A stretch of 64,000 bases of DNA from positions 38,007,708 to 38,071,707 of the forward strand of contig CM023532.1 of NCBI GenBank assembly GCA_013350335.1, read 5' to 3'. The number at the start of each line of letters is the position of its first letter. Within the stretch, counting starts at the first letter, position 1. Below, one piece after another: positions 9,769 through 27,604 of this stretch. This DNA comes from Chimonanthus salicifolius (taxonomy: Eukaryota; Streptophyta; Magnoliopsida; Laurales; Calycanthaceae). The position numbers and the translations under genes are program-made. The notes under the pieces were generated by a model. It was not told the DNA's origin. It was given only the letters and a program-made list of their open reading frames with translations, and ran no database searches.

Positions 9769-12254
9769 CTTCAATGCTTACAGCAACCTGAGTGATTTCT
9801 TTCGCTTGACTGTTAATCCACAACTTGGAAAATACTGTGAAATATGAGATTTTTGGGATGTGGATTATGGGTTTACTATGGACTTGATGGGAAATTTCAC
9901 ACGAAATTCAAAATGAAAGAGCATGATTGATTACCAAAATATATCACAGAATACTGTCTCTGTTCTTTTTCTTCATGTCTCTTTCATCATTGTTTGAGTG
10001 GTGGAAAATGATTTTCACATTGATATATTGGTTGGTCTAGTTCATGGATCTTGTTCACCTGACATATAATAGAATCACACTTGAAAAGCTCACATTTTTA
10101 ATCACACTATAAATTCATTTTTCATGTGACAAAACCATTTAACATGAATCCATACATAAGTATAATAAAGAACTCCATGTGGACTTGACAAGAGGTTGAG
10201 TTGGCTATTATTAGATTTCAGTTTAGTTTAAATACGGGTCTATTTTAAGATTTGTTAACGAATTTAAGTCAGTTTATATCTATTTTGAGTTCAAAGTTTA
10301 AGTGAGACATATATAAATACTATTATTTAAATAAGTGTGGACCATATATAGTTGAATGTGTTGTTTACGGACATAGCAATACTTGTCGTGCGATGAGTCC
10401 ACACACATTCAAACCGCAGATCCAATTAAGCACACACAAGCAAGAAAGAACACGAGATTTACGTAATTCGACAATATTGTCTACGTTCACGAGGCGTGGA
10501 AAGATTCTACTAAGAAGAAGTTACTGGTCAGACTATAAGGATTTCATCAATCCTACCCGCAAGTTATAAAGATTACAATTCTACTCACCCTTCCTCTAAG
10601 CCTTTCATTTTCCTCTCTGCTTCTCTTCAAGAGACTCCACCAGCCTGGAAACCTTTGTTGGGTTTTATGGCTCAAAGCCCTTTTGGGCCTGAATTGTCTG
10701 TTAGGCCCAGTCCACTGGCCTATTCTGTGTTGTAAGCCAACAATACTTGGTTCAATCGAATCTAGCAATTTATAAATAATTTTGGGATGAATCCACCCAT
10801 TTATAAACAGGTTCAAGTTTGATCCAGTCATTTATTAAATGGGCCGGGGTAGGAAAAAAAGTCTAAGCAAATGCTCATGTGATGCTTCCTAAATGATTAA
10901 TCAAGATCATTAAAAGTTTTGATTTGATCTTTAGATGTACATCCAATATTCTTTAATGTCTATTTGATGCATCATTTCCGTTGGATTAACCATGCGATAT
11001 CTGAAATGACACCATGTGTTGTCCTTTGCCACAACATACGATTGTTACTTGCCAAAGACAACTCCAATTAAGCTTCTTAATATACAACCATAATCAAAAG
11101 TTCAAAACAAATTTTATAAATAAGCATACAACCATTACGTAGAAGCATAGTTTTCTTATATGCAATTTAAATGAAATAATCGAATTACAACCGATTAAGT
11201 TCATTGTTATAACTTAGAAGATGTGAGTTCAAGTCTTGTGAAAATTAGATAGTACAATCAGTTTATGAAAATAATTTGTCAAATTCAAATATAAAATCCA
11301 ACTTCAGATTGTTAAGATAAATAACTTCAATAATAATGATGAATATACATAAATTATAATGTCGTACTTTTTAACTTTAGTTTCTCTATTGAATTTATCA
11401 TAAATTATAAAGCCAATCACTCTATTATTATGTCTTTCTTTATCTATCTTTTTTTCTTTTTTACGTTTTTAAGGATCCAGCTCTCCTTTTTACAGTTTGT
11501 GATTTACAAGTTACAACTTTTCAACTCTATATACTACCGTCTTCTATTTACATGACCGAACTATCTTAGATAAATTTCTTTATTTTTATCATTTTTAAAA
11601 TTATTTTAAATTATCTCCAATAAGATATTTTTAATGAAAGTTTGATTTGTTCAGCTGGTATGATGAAGTTGCAGTCCGAAAAAAGAAAGAACTGAGGAAA
11701 ATGGCTACGATGGACAATGTCACAAGCAGATCAAATGAAAGTACATGTTGGATTAACATAAGTCATAAAATCAAAACAAAATGCTGGGCCTGGGCCTGGA
11801 CTGGGCCAACCTCCACTTTAAGTGGGCTACCTAATGCTGCGAGACTCGGGTTTCTTTTATCACGACGTCACATATATCGATTTTGGAATATCTTCAGCTT
11901 ATGATAATATTGGAATATTTTTAAATTACTTTAATATATTGGAAAAATCTTATAAATTTACCAAAAATCATTTTAATTGAATATATGATGCCATATTATT
12001 TAAAAAGAATGCAAAAGGAAGACAACAATTCAGATTCAAAGATGAACTGATTTTAAATAGAATACAACCGTGAATCTACGCAAACTTTATTAATAAATAC
12101 AACAGAAAGAATAATCAAATTACATAATAATATATGTATACAGCCACTTCCTGAATGATTAAAGTAGCAGCGACATTCAGTTTTCTTATTTACAATTTAA
12201 AGGAAATAATCAAATACATTGTAGAATGTAGATAACTAGTAATCTGCAGAGAGA
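9769..12254. other. Intergenic DNA between orphan exon C and gene A
   Basis: AT-rich and collinear with 38242-41557. It includes a degenerate region with GH1 exon-1-like 3' words (TGATTTGTTCAGCTGGTATGATGAAGTTGCAGT at 11643-11675, a relic resembling the end of exon 1) but no open frame for a complete exon. No other gene was recognised. Confidence 0.5.
11650..11740 (-). pseudogene. Possible GH1 exon 1 relic
   Basis: On the minus strand the words ACTTCATCATACCAGCTG and TTTTCCTCAGTTC align loosely with the TSSYQ end and the FPHS region of GH1 exon 1. The GT donor is changed (CAGCTG instead of CAGGT). The counterpart in unit 2 is at 40318-40410. It may be the remains of another tandem beta-glucosidase whose remaining exons are gone. 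The similarity is short, so this is tentative. Confidence 0.45.
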
Positions 12255-18672
<6,418 letters not shown>

Positions 18673-18775
18673 CTTCAATGCTAAAAACAACTTGGATTAT
18701 TTCTTTGACTGTTTGTTTAGCCAAACAAGGATTTTTAGTTGAGAGAGATGGAATTTGTGGGATGTGGGTGGTGGG

Positions 18776-18783
18776 TTTATATA
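18776..18783 (-). promoter_or_regulatory. TATA box of gene A
   Basis: TATATAAA on the minus strand, 104-111 bp upstream of the ATG, conserved at the same spacing in gene B (48494-48501). Between it and the ATG lies the AC-rich string ACCCACCACCCACATCCCAC. This resembles, but does not exactly match, the AC elements bound by MYB factors in phenylpropanoid promoters. Confidence 0.7.
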
Positions 18784-19437
18784 GAGAACAAGTGTTTGAA
18801 TTTTCTTAATTTGTTTGGTCTTTGGATTTGATGGCCAAATTTCAAACGCAATTCAAATGATTTACACAAAAATCAAAAGTCTATCACAAAAAATATTTTC
18901 TCTCTTATTTTTTATTGGCTGTGTCGTTGAAAACTTGAAATTAGGGAGGGGTTCTAAGCTTAGGTTAAAGTAAAAGCCTGAGTTGAATATGAAATTATGA
19001 ATAGCTGTTGTTCTCAGACATTTTGGTTTGCTCTAGCCTGTGCCATGGAAGGTGATGATTAGATAGAAAGTCATTAAAACAATTATATTGTTTAAAATAA
19101 GTTCTAATAAATTATTTTAAATTTTAATATTAAAAATTAATTTATCAAATAAATGTGTATTTTAATAAAATTAATTATAAAATAGAAATTTTTATAAACA
19201 TTAAAAAGTACATATATCAATGTACAATTTATAATGTTTGAATTTGAAAGTGAGATTTTAATACTCATAAAATTATCATTTTTAATATATATAATAAATA
19301 TCTATTCAAGATATTTGTCAAAGAAAGGTATTTAATTTTACACGTGGAAAACCGACTCCATAATCTTTTTAGAATCCACACGTGTGGAAAGCTCGTACAT
19401 GCAACACGTCAAAACGCTTCATCCACTTGTTTCCTTT

Positions 19438-19782
19438 AAGGGTGAAACACCTGACCTGAGAAATCATACGGGTTGGGTCAGAGGGTAGGGTCGGGTTGAG
19501 AAGGCAAAAACCCACATGGAATTCAAGTTGGATTAGGTTGAGGAATTTTCAAATTATCCCGACCCGACCCGAACCGACCCAACTCTACTAAAATTACGTT
19601 AAAATGGATTCAGAATACAGGTCGGCTCAGAATTCGAGTTGAGTGGAGTTAGAATTCGAGTCGGGTCGAGTTAAGAATTTCAAGTTAATAGCTCGAGTCG
19701 GGTCGGTCGGTTCTATAAATATTGACTCTAGTCGGATTGGGTTTTAAGAAATCCGACCTAACCCGACCAGATTTGAGCCCTA
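19438..19782. mobile_element. hAT-like MITE with GGGTCGGGTTG repeats
   Basis: The left end AAGGGTGAAACACCTGACC and inverted right end TAGGGCTCAAATCTGGTCGGG form imperfect terminal repeats. The interior is degenerate CGGGTCGGGTT and GACCCGACCC words. The unit-2 counterpart is 49126-49486, so it predates the duplication. No open frame. Confidence 0.45.
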
Positions 19783-20339
19783 CTTTCCTCCCTACCCTCA
19801 GTTTCTAAAGAACTCGGGCCGCAAACTCGATTAATTGTGAGAAAAATTGTTAAAAAATCAATACAGATGAGTAAATATTTCATATTGTTTCATTATGTCT
19901 GAATAGTATTTGTGTATGTATTTCTATTATAACTCTAAGAACCTTAAATTAGATAAATTAGGAAAAATTATCAAAATTAGCGAAGTAGGAAAATTCTTTA
20001 AAAAAAAATGAAGAAAATAATTAAACTACACCTCTGTTAAATTCTAAAACTTCTAATATTTGATCTTACTTAAAATTAGAAACAAGATATTGTATAATAT
20101 TGGGTTGGGCAAGATCTTTACACCAACTTAGTATGGAATAGACTTAAAGATTTAATTTTACGAATTTCATCAACTCTTTAGCTTTTGATATTTATGTGGG
20201 ACATCTTCATTATTTAATTAATTATTATAGATAAAAATATTTATTTAATCATTTATTTTTTATCTTAAAAATGAGGATTAATATGATTCAATGCTATTTT
20301 TTTTACAGTTCAATAGCTTATATAATAATTTATTCATTC

Positions 20340-20500
20340 ATTTCTTAATATATTTTTTTGAATTTATGTATAGAAAACTATGGAATACTCAGCGTAAAAC
20401 CCCTACGACTGAGTCCACTATCCTTAAGGTACACTAAGGTTAGATCAAGGGAGCTCGAATCCGCAACCTTTCACTTTCTGAGACATACTTACAGAAAAAA
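20340..20500 (-). repeat. tRNA-derived SINE, family 1
   Basis: It matches 47543-47697: poly-T, TTTATGTATAGAAAACTATGG, GTGAGTCCACTATCC-like block, then GAGCTCGAATCCGCAACC (degenerate B box, inverted). Unit-2 counterpart at about 50965-51110. Confidence 0.6.
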
Positions 20501-21570
20501 AATAGTAATTGTATGAGTAATTAATATTTACTAGGTTGGGCATCAGGTTTAAATGACACTTGTTTTTTCTCAAGAAACCGAGTTGTCAAAAAAAGTGGGC
20601 ATTTCAATTTTCTGGATATGGTCGGTTTACATGTAGAAATTTTGGGTCGGGTAGGTCTGGTGAAAAATCCAACCCAACCACCTAAATTCCACCTTGATGT
20701 GAAATTTAATCTGGATTTGGACCATTAACCAAACTCCTACTATATTGGTGTACAAATCACATTCAATACTAAAAAATTAATAGAGCTAATTTTAAATGAA
20801 ATTTTAATCTAATTATGAGGTCACCTTAAAATGTATAAAAATTAATAAGATCCACTTCATAAAATATAAATAAGGGACTCTTAATGAAGCTCTTATTCGA
20901 AATGACAATTTTGTGAAAATAATTTTAATTTATAGGAAGCAAAACGTATTTAAGAAAAGAATTTTCATATTAAGTCTCGTGAGAAAAACATCACTAACAT
21001 TCATTCTCAATTATAAATTTTTAGACTAAAGAATTTTTTCGATCTCTAGTCAGACAAAAGGTTTTGGCTGAGATTTAAAAATATTAATAATATTTTGAAA
21101 TTATTAAATAATATTTTTTTAAATTCAGAGTTTGATATAAAATATGACCAAGAATTTTCATCAATATTTCAAAATTGAATTAAAATTTGTAATTAAGCGT
21201 TTTCTAAAAAAACAGTAGGACTATCCATTTTTATTACGTATCTAATCCTCACTGTGGTCAATCGAAGACCGGTCAACCTTATGAACTAACTTCAATAACA
21301 AGTTAGCAACAACGTCAAGCTTTAATTCGATGTTTTCCTTTTCTATTTTTTCTTCATATAATAAATATTGTCTATAAAATAAGTCCAAAAGAAGTTAAAT
21401 CCAAGATTCCTAATATAATTCTAATATAATTCTAAGACCTTAAACGAACTGACAAGTTGAGCTAATATTTTTAATTTTGATATTAATAAATAGTTATTGA
21501 GGTCTTAACATTTTTATCTTCTCAATTTTTTAAGTAAGAACACGAAATGTGATATGGATATTATGCATAC

Positions 21571-21860
21571 CAGAGGTAAACATATCGGTCGATACGTAAT
21601 ATATATCAGTTTTTTAAAGACCGATGCATATCGGCTGTACAAATTGGATATCGGCCGATATCGGTTGATATTGACGATAATATCGGTTGATATTCTTTTC
21701 TTTTCTTTTATTTTTTCTTTTTTTTTAAATAAAAAGGCCAGAAATAAAAAACAATTGATATTTTAAAAAAAAAGAGAGAGAGAGAGAATGATATATCTGC
21801 CGATATTTCAGCCGATATCTGATATGGCCAATATCATTAAAATATGATATTTACACCCTT
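21571..21860. mobile_element. ATCGGCCGATA-type MITE
   Basis: About 290 bp between CAGAGGTAAACATATCGG and the inverted right end AAGGGTGTAAATATCATAT. The interior has many palindromic ATATCGGCCGATATC words and a (GA)n run at 21772-21787. Unit 2 carries the same insertion at 52223-52512. The family resembles the better-defined hAT-type element at 54886-55213. An open frame of 70 codons within it is fortuitous. Confidence 0.55.
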
Positions 21861-22207
21861 CATATAGACTAAAATATCAACAGAGATATTTGAAATTTTT
21901 ATATATTATTAATTTTTAAATATCTAATTAATATTTAGAACTTAAATTCAGAATAAATGAACTGATCATCTACAACAACTCAGCTGCCGGCCTCATTTTC
22001 AAATCCTAAGATAAAAGGAATTAATTGAGATAAGCCATTTGCTTGTGACCGGATAAGGCCGGTGACATTGGTCCCAATCGGACGGCCAATTTCTAAAGAT
22101 AGTTTCGTTTTGAAAAGGGAAGGCAACGCCAAAGTGCCGCTGGTTAGTCTTGCACTTTTCCCGTGTGGAAAAGGTTTTTTAATTAATTAAATAAATATTC
22201 TATTGAG

Positions 22208-22375
22208 ATTTTCTCATTTTTTTTTTAATTTACCTGTGGAAAACTGTGGGATACCTCAGTATAAGACCTTCACGGATGAGCACACTACTCATAGGACACA
22301 CCAAGGTTAGGCTATTGGGGTTCGAACCCGCAACCTCCCACTTCTTGAAGTGGAAGGCAACCAATTGAACTACAT
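22208..22375 (-). repeat. tRNA-derived SINE, family 1
   Basis: On the minus strand: TAGTTCAATTGGTTGCCTTCC (A box), GGTTGCGGGTTCGAACCCC (B box) and a poly-A end (T run at 22215-22225). This is the best-preserved head of the family. Unit-2 counterpart at 52850-53012. Confidence 0.75.
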
Positions 22376-23335
22376 CTATGTGGATAAAATAAATAAATAG
22401 ATTTTCTCATATTTCATATTGATTTTTTTTTAAATAAACATTGGTTCTACAAAGTTAGATGTAATGTAAAAAGAATATATAACAGTGTATTTATGAAGTT
22501 TTACCGCTATCTAATTATTCTATCTCTTAATTATTTTAAACTTTTAAAAATCAAAATTTTATATTTAGTAAAATTTAAAAGAATATAATTATATAATTCA
22601 CATCAATTGATGGTGAAATTTAACATACTTCATATCTATATAACTATCCATCAATTATCAAATACATTCAATTATATAGAATTCAAAATGTATTTAATAT
22701 AAAATACCATTAGATAATCTTGTTTGAAAAAATCTCATTAGACTAATTCCTCATTAGAGTGTGTTTTGACACGTGACGTTTTTATTAGCTGACGTGGATT
22801 TTATCTTTACTTATCCCCGTTCTTTCTATAAATCAATAGCATTTTTTTCACGTGAATAATGAGGACACATAATTTGACCTTAATTTATTCAAATTAAGGG
22901 TGCAATTTGGATTAGAGTAAATCTGAATTTAATTAATTCACAAAATATGAGTGGGTAAACAGAACTCATTTAAAATGTAGATTGGTCAGGTCTGAAATTT
23001 GTATATTATTATTTGATGATTTTTAAATTTAACTATTTACAATAATTTTATTTTTGTGATGAATACTTTTTTATGGATGCCCATCCATAGAGGGACTAAA
23101 AGCTTACGTGATTCACAGTTCTCTCTTAAGAGCACCCAGGCTTTACTAAACAGGGTCAAAAAATAAACTAAGCCGGCCCATCAATTAAAAACATACCTTC
23201 AAGCCCATTCTTTTTCAGATGGTTTCAAACTGGGTGAGGGCGACCTGGTTCAAACCTATGAACAGGCCTCACTACAAACCAGCCTTTCATTTGATTCAAT
23301 AATAAGTAGGTCTTATGGTTCACAGATGGGTTAAC

Positions 23336-23525
23336 CCTAAGGAGTTGGCCTGACAATCAAGAAGCCCGCTTTATAAAGTGGAGTCTTGAGTTCGATTCAC
23401 ACTCAACTCGAACGGCTCACTCCCCGTGGATGTAACTAGTTTGTATGGATTGGAAGAATTACACATGCATTGTAGGATTAGTTTCACCTCTAATATGAGG
23501 TAGGAATACTTATGTTATAAAAGAA
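23336..23525 (+). repeat. SINE, family 2
   Basis: It starts AAGGAGTTGGCCTGACAATCAAG (A-box-like), then GAGTCTTGAGTTCGATTCAC (B box), and ends in an A-rich tail near 23520. Unit-2 counterpart at about 53917-54112. Confidence 0.65.
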
Positions 23526-24246
23526 AAATTGAAATTGTTCACGTACCCAACTAAAAGAACATCTATTTATACACCTTACACAGTCAAGAATCGCTTGCCC
23601 TTTAAACCGAAGGACAAATCTAATGAAGAAATTCATTTTCAAACAACATTCTTTAAAAAATAAATTTTATTTTTGAAAAAAAAATGATTCTGAAAACATC
23701 AATATGGACCCACCCAAAAGAGTTGGGGCTTGTTCTTGATGAGCTGCAAGTCTAGGATGGCTGGAAATCTGATTCTCTTCGAAATTTGAATAAAATGAAA
23801 ATCATCATCAATATTTTCATCTACTTATGATCAACTTTTTAAAATCTTATATCTCCTAGTGATAATGATTGGGGCAAAATCCTACAAGCCCAAATAGCTA
23901 GGCCCTTTAACAAGCCTCTCGAGCAACTCGGTTGAAGAGTCCCAATAGAAAGTCTGCTATAATAGAGAACCCCATTAGAATCCAGCCTACTTAGATCTCA
24001 AAATTATCTACAGTGTTAGACAAACCATATACAAATTATATTCGTGTTACTTTTCACTCTATCTTATATTTCTTTACCACGTCGATTTAAGTCTTTTTGA
24101 GTTTTTTCACCTGATAACTCTGTTTTATCCTTGTATGGAAGCTATAAAGAGAAACATAAGCCCAGCCCCAAAAGTGAACCCCACCCAAACCTATCACCCC
24201 AGCATTCATTTATCCCCTCATATTTTAGCATTTACTGGTGAGTAAT

Positions 24247-24601
24247 TGTTAGGTAGCCCGAACGAGTCACACATTGGTTGTAAAGACTAAAGAGGGAAAT
24301 CTTGGGATTTATACTAGATTTTGGTCACTCCATCTATCATATTAATCTTTCAGGTTGGATATCTAGTCTTAACAAGTGGTTTCAAAATCTTGTCTCAAGC
24401 TATCACATGTGGACTTAGGGAATCTTCTAGCCGACGGAATGGCCGATGATGTTCCGGAGAGCCTCGTTTGAAAGAGGGAATTTTGGGTAGTCGAACAAGT
24501 CCCACATCGGTTTTGAATAGGGAGATCTAAGGATTTAAATTGTACTTGGGTCACTCCACCTATTATACTAGTCTTCTTAAATTGGATACCCAATCCTAAC
24601 A
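24247..24601 (+). mobile_element. Complete TRIM retrotransposon
   Basis: A 355-bp non-autonomous element with LTRs 24247-24374 (128 bp) and 24481-24601 (121 bp), flanked by the 5-bp target duplication GTAAT (24242-24246 and 24602-24606). The left LTR starts TGTTAGGTAG and the right one ends ATCCTAACA. A primer site TGGTTTCA follows the left LTR by two bases (tRNA-Met type TGGTATCA with one change), and a purine-rich GAAAGAGGGAA precedes the right LTR. The ~106-bp interior has no coding capacity. It is shared with unit 2 (54776-55463). Confidence 0.85.
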
Positions 24602-24668
24602 GTAATTCTATGAAAACTTTGGAGAATATTGTTGAAGTTTTCAAAAAGATATAGATTATTCTATAATA

Positions 24669-24870
24669 TGTTGGGGTGCAAACAAGTCTCGTATTGACAG
24701 TGTAGAGAGAGATCTAAGGATTTATAAAAGACTTGGGTAACTCTATCTAAGTCTTTTGGACTAGATACCCAAGTCCTAATAAGTGGAATCAGAGTCATGT
24801 CTCATATTACCTCATGTAGACTCAGGAATTTAGAAATTTATAAAGGATTTAAGTCACTCTACTTAATATA
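24669..24870 (+). mobile_element. Second TRIM copy, 3' LTR truncated
   Basis: LTR 24669-24781 (TGTTGGGGTGC ... AGTCCTAATA) is followed by the primer site TGGAATCAGAG at 24784 and a short interior. A piece of the second LTR (TTTATAAAGGATTTAAGTCACTC) then breaks off near 24870. The same structure is found in unit 2 from 55531. Confidence 0.7.
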
Positions 24871-25289
24871 TATACTTGCAAACAAGGAAACAAATCTCTG
24901 CTAATACGTATTATATCAGTCGAAATATCTCGTTTTTAAAACTTTGACATCTCATCCGATATTCGATATATATTGCCGATAAAGGTCGTTTAGAAAAAAT
25001 AGAAGAGGGAAAATTTTCAACCGGATTTGGGTAAAAATATATGATATTGTATAATCACATGATCTACAGGAATGTTAGTAATAAAAGAAACAAAAAAAGC
25101 CAAAACATGTTTGGCTCTTGTCCCCTCTTCTCTTTTTTTATCTTATCTGCGCACTCATAGACCTCTCTAGCCTTTGGAGTTTTCCGCAGATGAGAAGGAC
25201 CAGTTTCAGTATTCAGAGTACAGACCAAATTCAATAGTGGATACGTATCAAATGGAAATTATTAAACATATGTTCTCAATCTCCATTGT

Positions 25290-25465
25290 GATCGTTGGCC
25301 GCAGTTCCTTCTCTTCTTTCTCCATTGAATGGCCGTGGCAAAGACACGCTTGAGAAGACCAAGTCAGCCGCCGCACACGCATTCAAGGGCCTCAATTTCA
25401 TCAGCAAGACCGATGGATGTCTGAAGGTGGTGGAAAATAATTACTATACCTCAAAGAGGGGTATG
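25290..25465 (+). pseudogene. Fragment resembling an RBOH NADPH oxidase N-terminus
   Basis: The plus-strand frame reads ...DTLEKTKSAAAHAFKGLNF followed by ISKTDG. This closely resembles the conserved cytosolic N-terminal segment of plant respiratory burst oxidase homologues (typically R-SAAxxALKGLKFISKTDG). After TDG the similarity fades (the expected WxxVExRF becomes KVVENNYY), and no further exon, transmembrane region or FAD/NADPH domain was found. A sequence fragment of one exon, therefore non-functional. It lies 60 bp beyond the right breakpoint of duplication unit 1 and has no counterpart beside unit 2. Identification rests on one recalled motif. Confidence 0.65.
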
Positions 25466-25974
25466 TTTACCATTTCAATTTTGATCTATTTGGGTTTCGG
25501 TTTATTATTCTCTTTTTTTTTTCTTTCTCAGCAACTACCATCTCTTAATTTTGTTCCTACATTATCAAGGAACTTATGATGCTATTGATCTGTAGGATTT
25601 TTCCCCTTCACATTTTTTTTTTTTAGCGAGCTTTCTTTCAATTTTTTTTAACCATGCTTTTGTGGGTGTTCTTGTTGCTTCTATCTCAGCGGCAAGTTGT
25701 TATCTTATTTATCTATTAAATTTATTAAGTGATCTAGGACTAGCTTCCTGAAGAAGGAAGGGAAAATCAGATTTTCAATTCGGGTCAAGTTCAATATGTT
25801 TTGACATAGGTTAGGTTTGGGTTCATCAAAACCCAACCCGCCTAACTGAGTTTCAGCCCTAAGCAGAATGACGAACATATAATTTCATTCTTGGAACAAC
25901 AATCATAAACAACTTTGAAAAGTGGTCTCTAAGAGAGACATACAGCAATAATCAAACATCAAAGATGGTAAAGG

Positions 25975-26640
25975 TTCCCACCGACCCAAGAACCGCAGCG
26001 TTTGACATATATAGCTCCAATCTTGTTAGTGCTGAAAGTTGTGGCAGACATTTCAAAGAATTGCATTTTTGAATGATCAATTTCTCCAGGCAAGGAAACA
26101 AATCTATTCCATCTATTTTTTTACCATTCCTTCAAATTAGGCAAGTCCCTCATAACCAATGTCTTCAAGCAAGGGAACCCTACTATTCCATTGCAACACA
26201 ACTGACCATCTAGGCACTTTACGCTGCACATTTTATCTATGATGAGAATTTTTAAGTGAGGTAATTGTCCAAGTGGAGGGAGAATCTCACGTCGCTTGCA
26301 ATTGTAGAGCACAATATCCACCAAATATTTGAGCAAAGGATTCATCAGCCAGCTTGAAAAATTGCTGCCACTGTAATTGATCACCCAAAGTCTTTTTAGG
26401 CTCTCAGGTGGTTGTAGGCCTTCTAGAACCTCCTCCACATTCTCTAGTCTGATAGCTTCACCATCGTATGCAGCATCCTGCTACCAATAGAATCCCACAG
26501 ACAAGAAACGACTTGTCCTTGAGCTTCGCTCTGCTAGCATTATCAAAATCGCCTACATTCTCAAGTTTATCTATTCTTATGTCCCCTTGAAGAAGTTGTA
26601 GGTTTTGTAGCTCTTCAATTCTGCATCCGCTCTCTTTGGA
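25975..26640 (-). pseudogene. LRR segment of a CC-NLR resistance gene, broken
   Basis: On the minus strand the frames encode typical CC-NLR leucine-rich repeats: RIEELQNLQLLQGDIRI.KLENV (26458-26625), then EEVLEGLQPPESLKRLWV..YSG, ILPPLGQLPHLKILII and CLKTLVMRDLPNLKEW (26121-26438), then FPCLEKLIIQKCNSLKCLP (down to about 25980). The three parts are in different frames, so at least two frameshifts or stops separate them (near 26510 and 26120). There is no NB-ARC domain anywhere upstream: the segment begins at 26640, exactly where the inverted coiled-coil copy starts. This was once the 3' part of the gene whose 5' part is at 27116-27604. Confidence 0.85.
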
Positions 26641-27174
26641 TGCATTAGAATGCACTCAAACATCACATATATATATCCAACACAATCACTATTCTATCAT
26701 ATCACTAATCATCATCATCAAATCACTATTTTCATTAGATCAGTATTCATATTATTTTTGTTTGAGTTTTCTTCTTGAGAAGAGAATTATGGCTGTGAAT
26801 TTTGTTTTTTCTATTGTTGAATCCATTACGTCGATGTTGAAATCACCGACTCTGGACGAATTACGAATGCTATTGGGAGTTAATGGGGAAATTCAAAGGC
26901 TATTAAGTACAGTGGATAGAATTGGCACTCTGTTCAAGGATGTAGACGAGGCACAAGTTACCGATGAATCCTTGAATATTTGGCTTAAGAAACTTGAAGA
27001 TGTCGCCTACCGTGCCAAAGACACGATAGAGGAGTACGTATTAGATTCATCGAGCTCAGAAATCAAGGTATGTCGATTATTTGATTTAACAATCAATGTA
27101 TGTGGATTATTTGATTCAATTTTGCAAAGATTCAAAAATCAACATATTACTAGCAGTAGGATATATGAGATAAT
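26640..27174 (+). repeat. Left arm of NLR coiled-coil inverted repeat
   Basis: A 535-bp arm, nearly the reverse complement of 27220-27737. Matching landmarks from the outside in: ATGCATTAGAATGCA, a TATATATA run, ACACAATCACTATTCTATC, the coiled-coil start codon, and GATTCAAAAATCAACAT near the centre. The only sizeable difference is a 17-bp extra segment near 26720. The arm includes about 150 bp of 5' flank plus the coding part. Confidence 0.92.
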
Positions 27175-27199
27175 TCTGCAAATTTCTACCCTCATTTAG
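26789..27199 (+). pseudogene. NLR coiled-coil (Rx-N) domain, inverted copy
   Basis: A 136-codon frame starting MAVNFVFSIVESITSML encodes an Rx-type N-terminal coiled-coil domain. The diagnostic region is NIWLKKLEDVAYRAKDTIEEY, the variant of the EDVID motif that contacts the NB-ARC domain. After about 125 residues the frame runs into the spacer of the palindrome and stops at 27197-27199. No NB-ARC or LRR follows on this strand, so by itself it could make only a short CC-only protein. It differs from the opposing copy (27116-27604) at roughly one residue in six. It is most likely an inverted duplicate of that copy. Confidence 0.85.
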
Positions 27200-27604
27200 A
27201 AGTTCATCCATCATTTCCCTTATCTCCTGTATCCTACTGCCATTATTATGTTGATTTTTGAATCTCTGCAAGATTGAATCAAATAATTCACATATATTGA
27301 TTGTTAAATCAAGTAATCGACATACCTTGATTTCTGAGCTCGATGAATCTAATACGTACTCCTCTATCATGTCTTCGGCACAGTAGACGACATCTTCAAG
27401 GTTCTTAAGCCAAATATTCAAGGATTCATCGGTAACATGTGCCTCGTTTGCATCCCTGAGCAGAGTGCCAATTCTATTCACTGTATGTAATAGCCTTTGA
27501 ATTTCCCCATTAGCTCCCAATAGCATTCGTAATTCTTCTAGAGCCGGTGATTTCAACATCGACGTAATGGATTCAACAATAGAAAAAATAAAATTCACAA
27601 CCAT
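27116..27604 (-). pseudogene. NLR coiled-coil (Rx-N) domain, original orientation
   Basis: A 162-codon frame starting MVVNFIFSIVESITSML with NIWLKNLEDVVYCAEDMIEEY (EDVID-like) and EIREMMDELLNEGRNL, a normal continuation of an Rx-N coiled coil. The last ~35 codons cross the palindrome centre and read the antisense of the other arm before stopping at 27116. It is in the same orientation as the LRR relic at 25975-26640, so it is probably the first exon of the same ancestral CC-NLR gene, cut from its NB-ARC by the inverted duplication. Cys replaces Arg in VVYCAED. Expression would give a truncated coiled-coil protein or, in either direction, a hairpin RNA. Confidence 0.85.
27175..27219. other. 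45-bp spacer of the inverted repeat
   Basis: Unique sequence between the two arms. On the minus strand it encodes the in-frame continuation EMMDELLNEGRNL of the coiled coil. It would form the loop of a hairpin transcript. Confidence 0.85.

Noticed and set aside
22208..22375. tRNA gene on the minus strand (A and B boxes)
   Set aside because: No cloverleaf closes, the A box lies at the head of a dispersed element with a poly-A end, and the family has six or more copies. This is a tRNA-derived SINE.
26789..27199. Functional CC-only NLR protein gene
   Set aside because: The frame ends by running into the palindrome spacer rather than at an evolved terminus. I treat it as a pseudogene, though a truncated coiled-coil product cannot be excluded.
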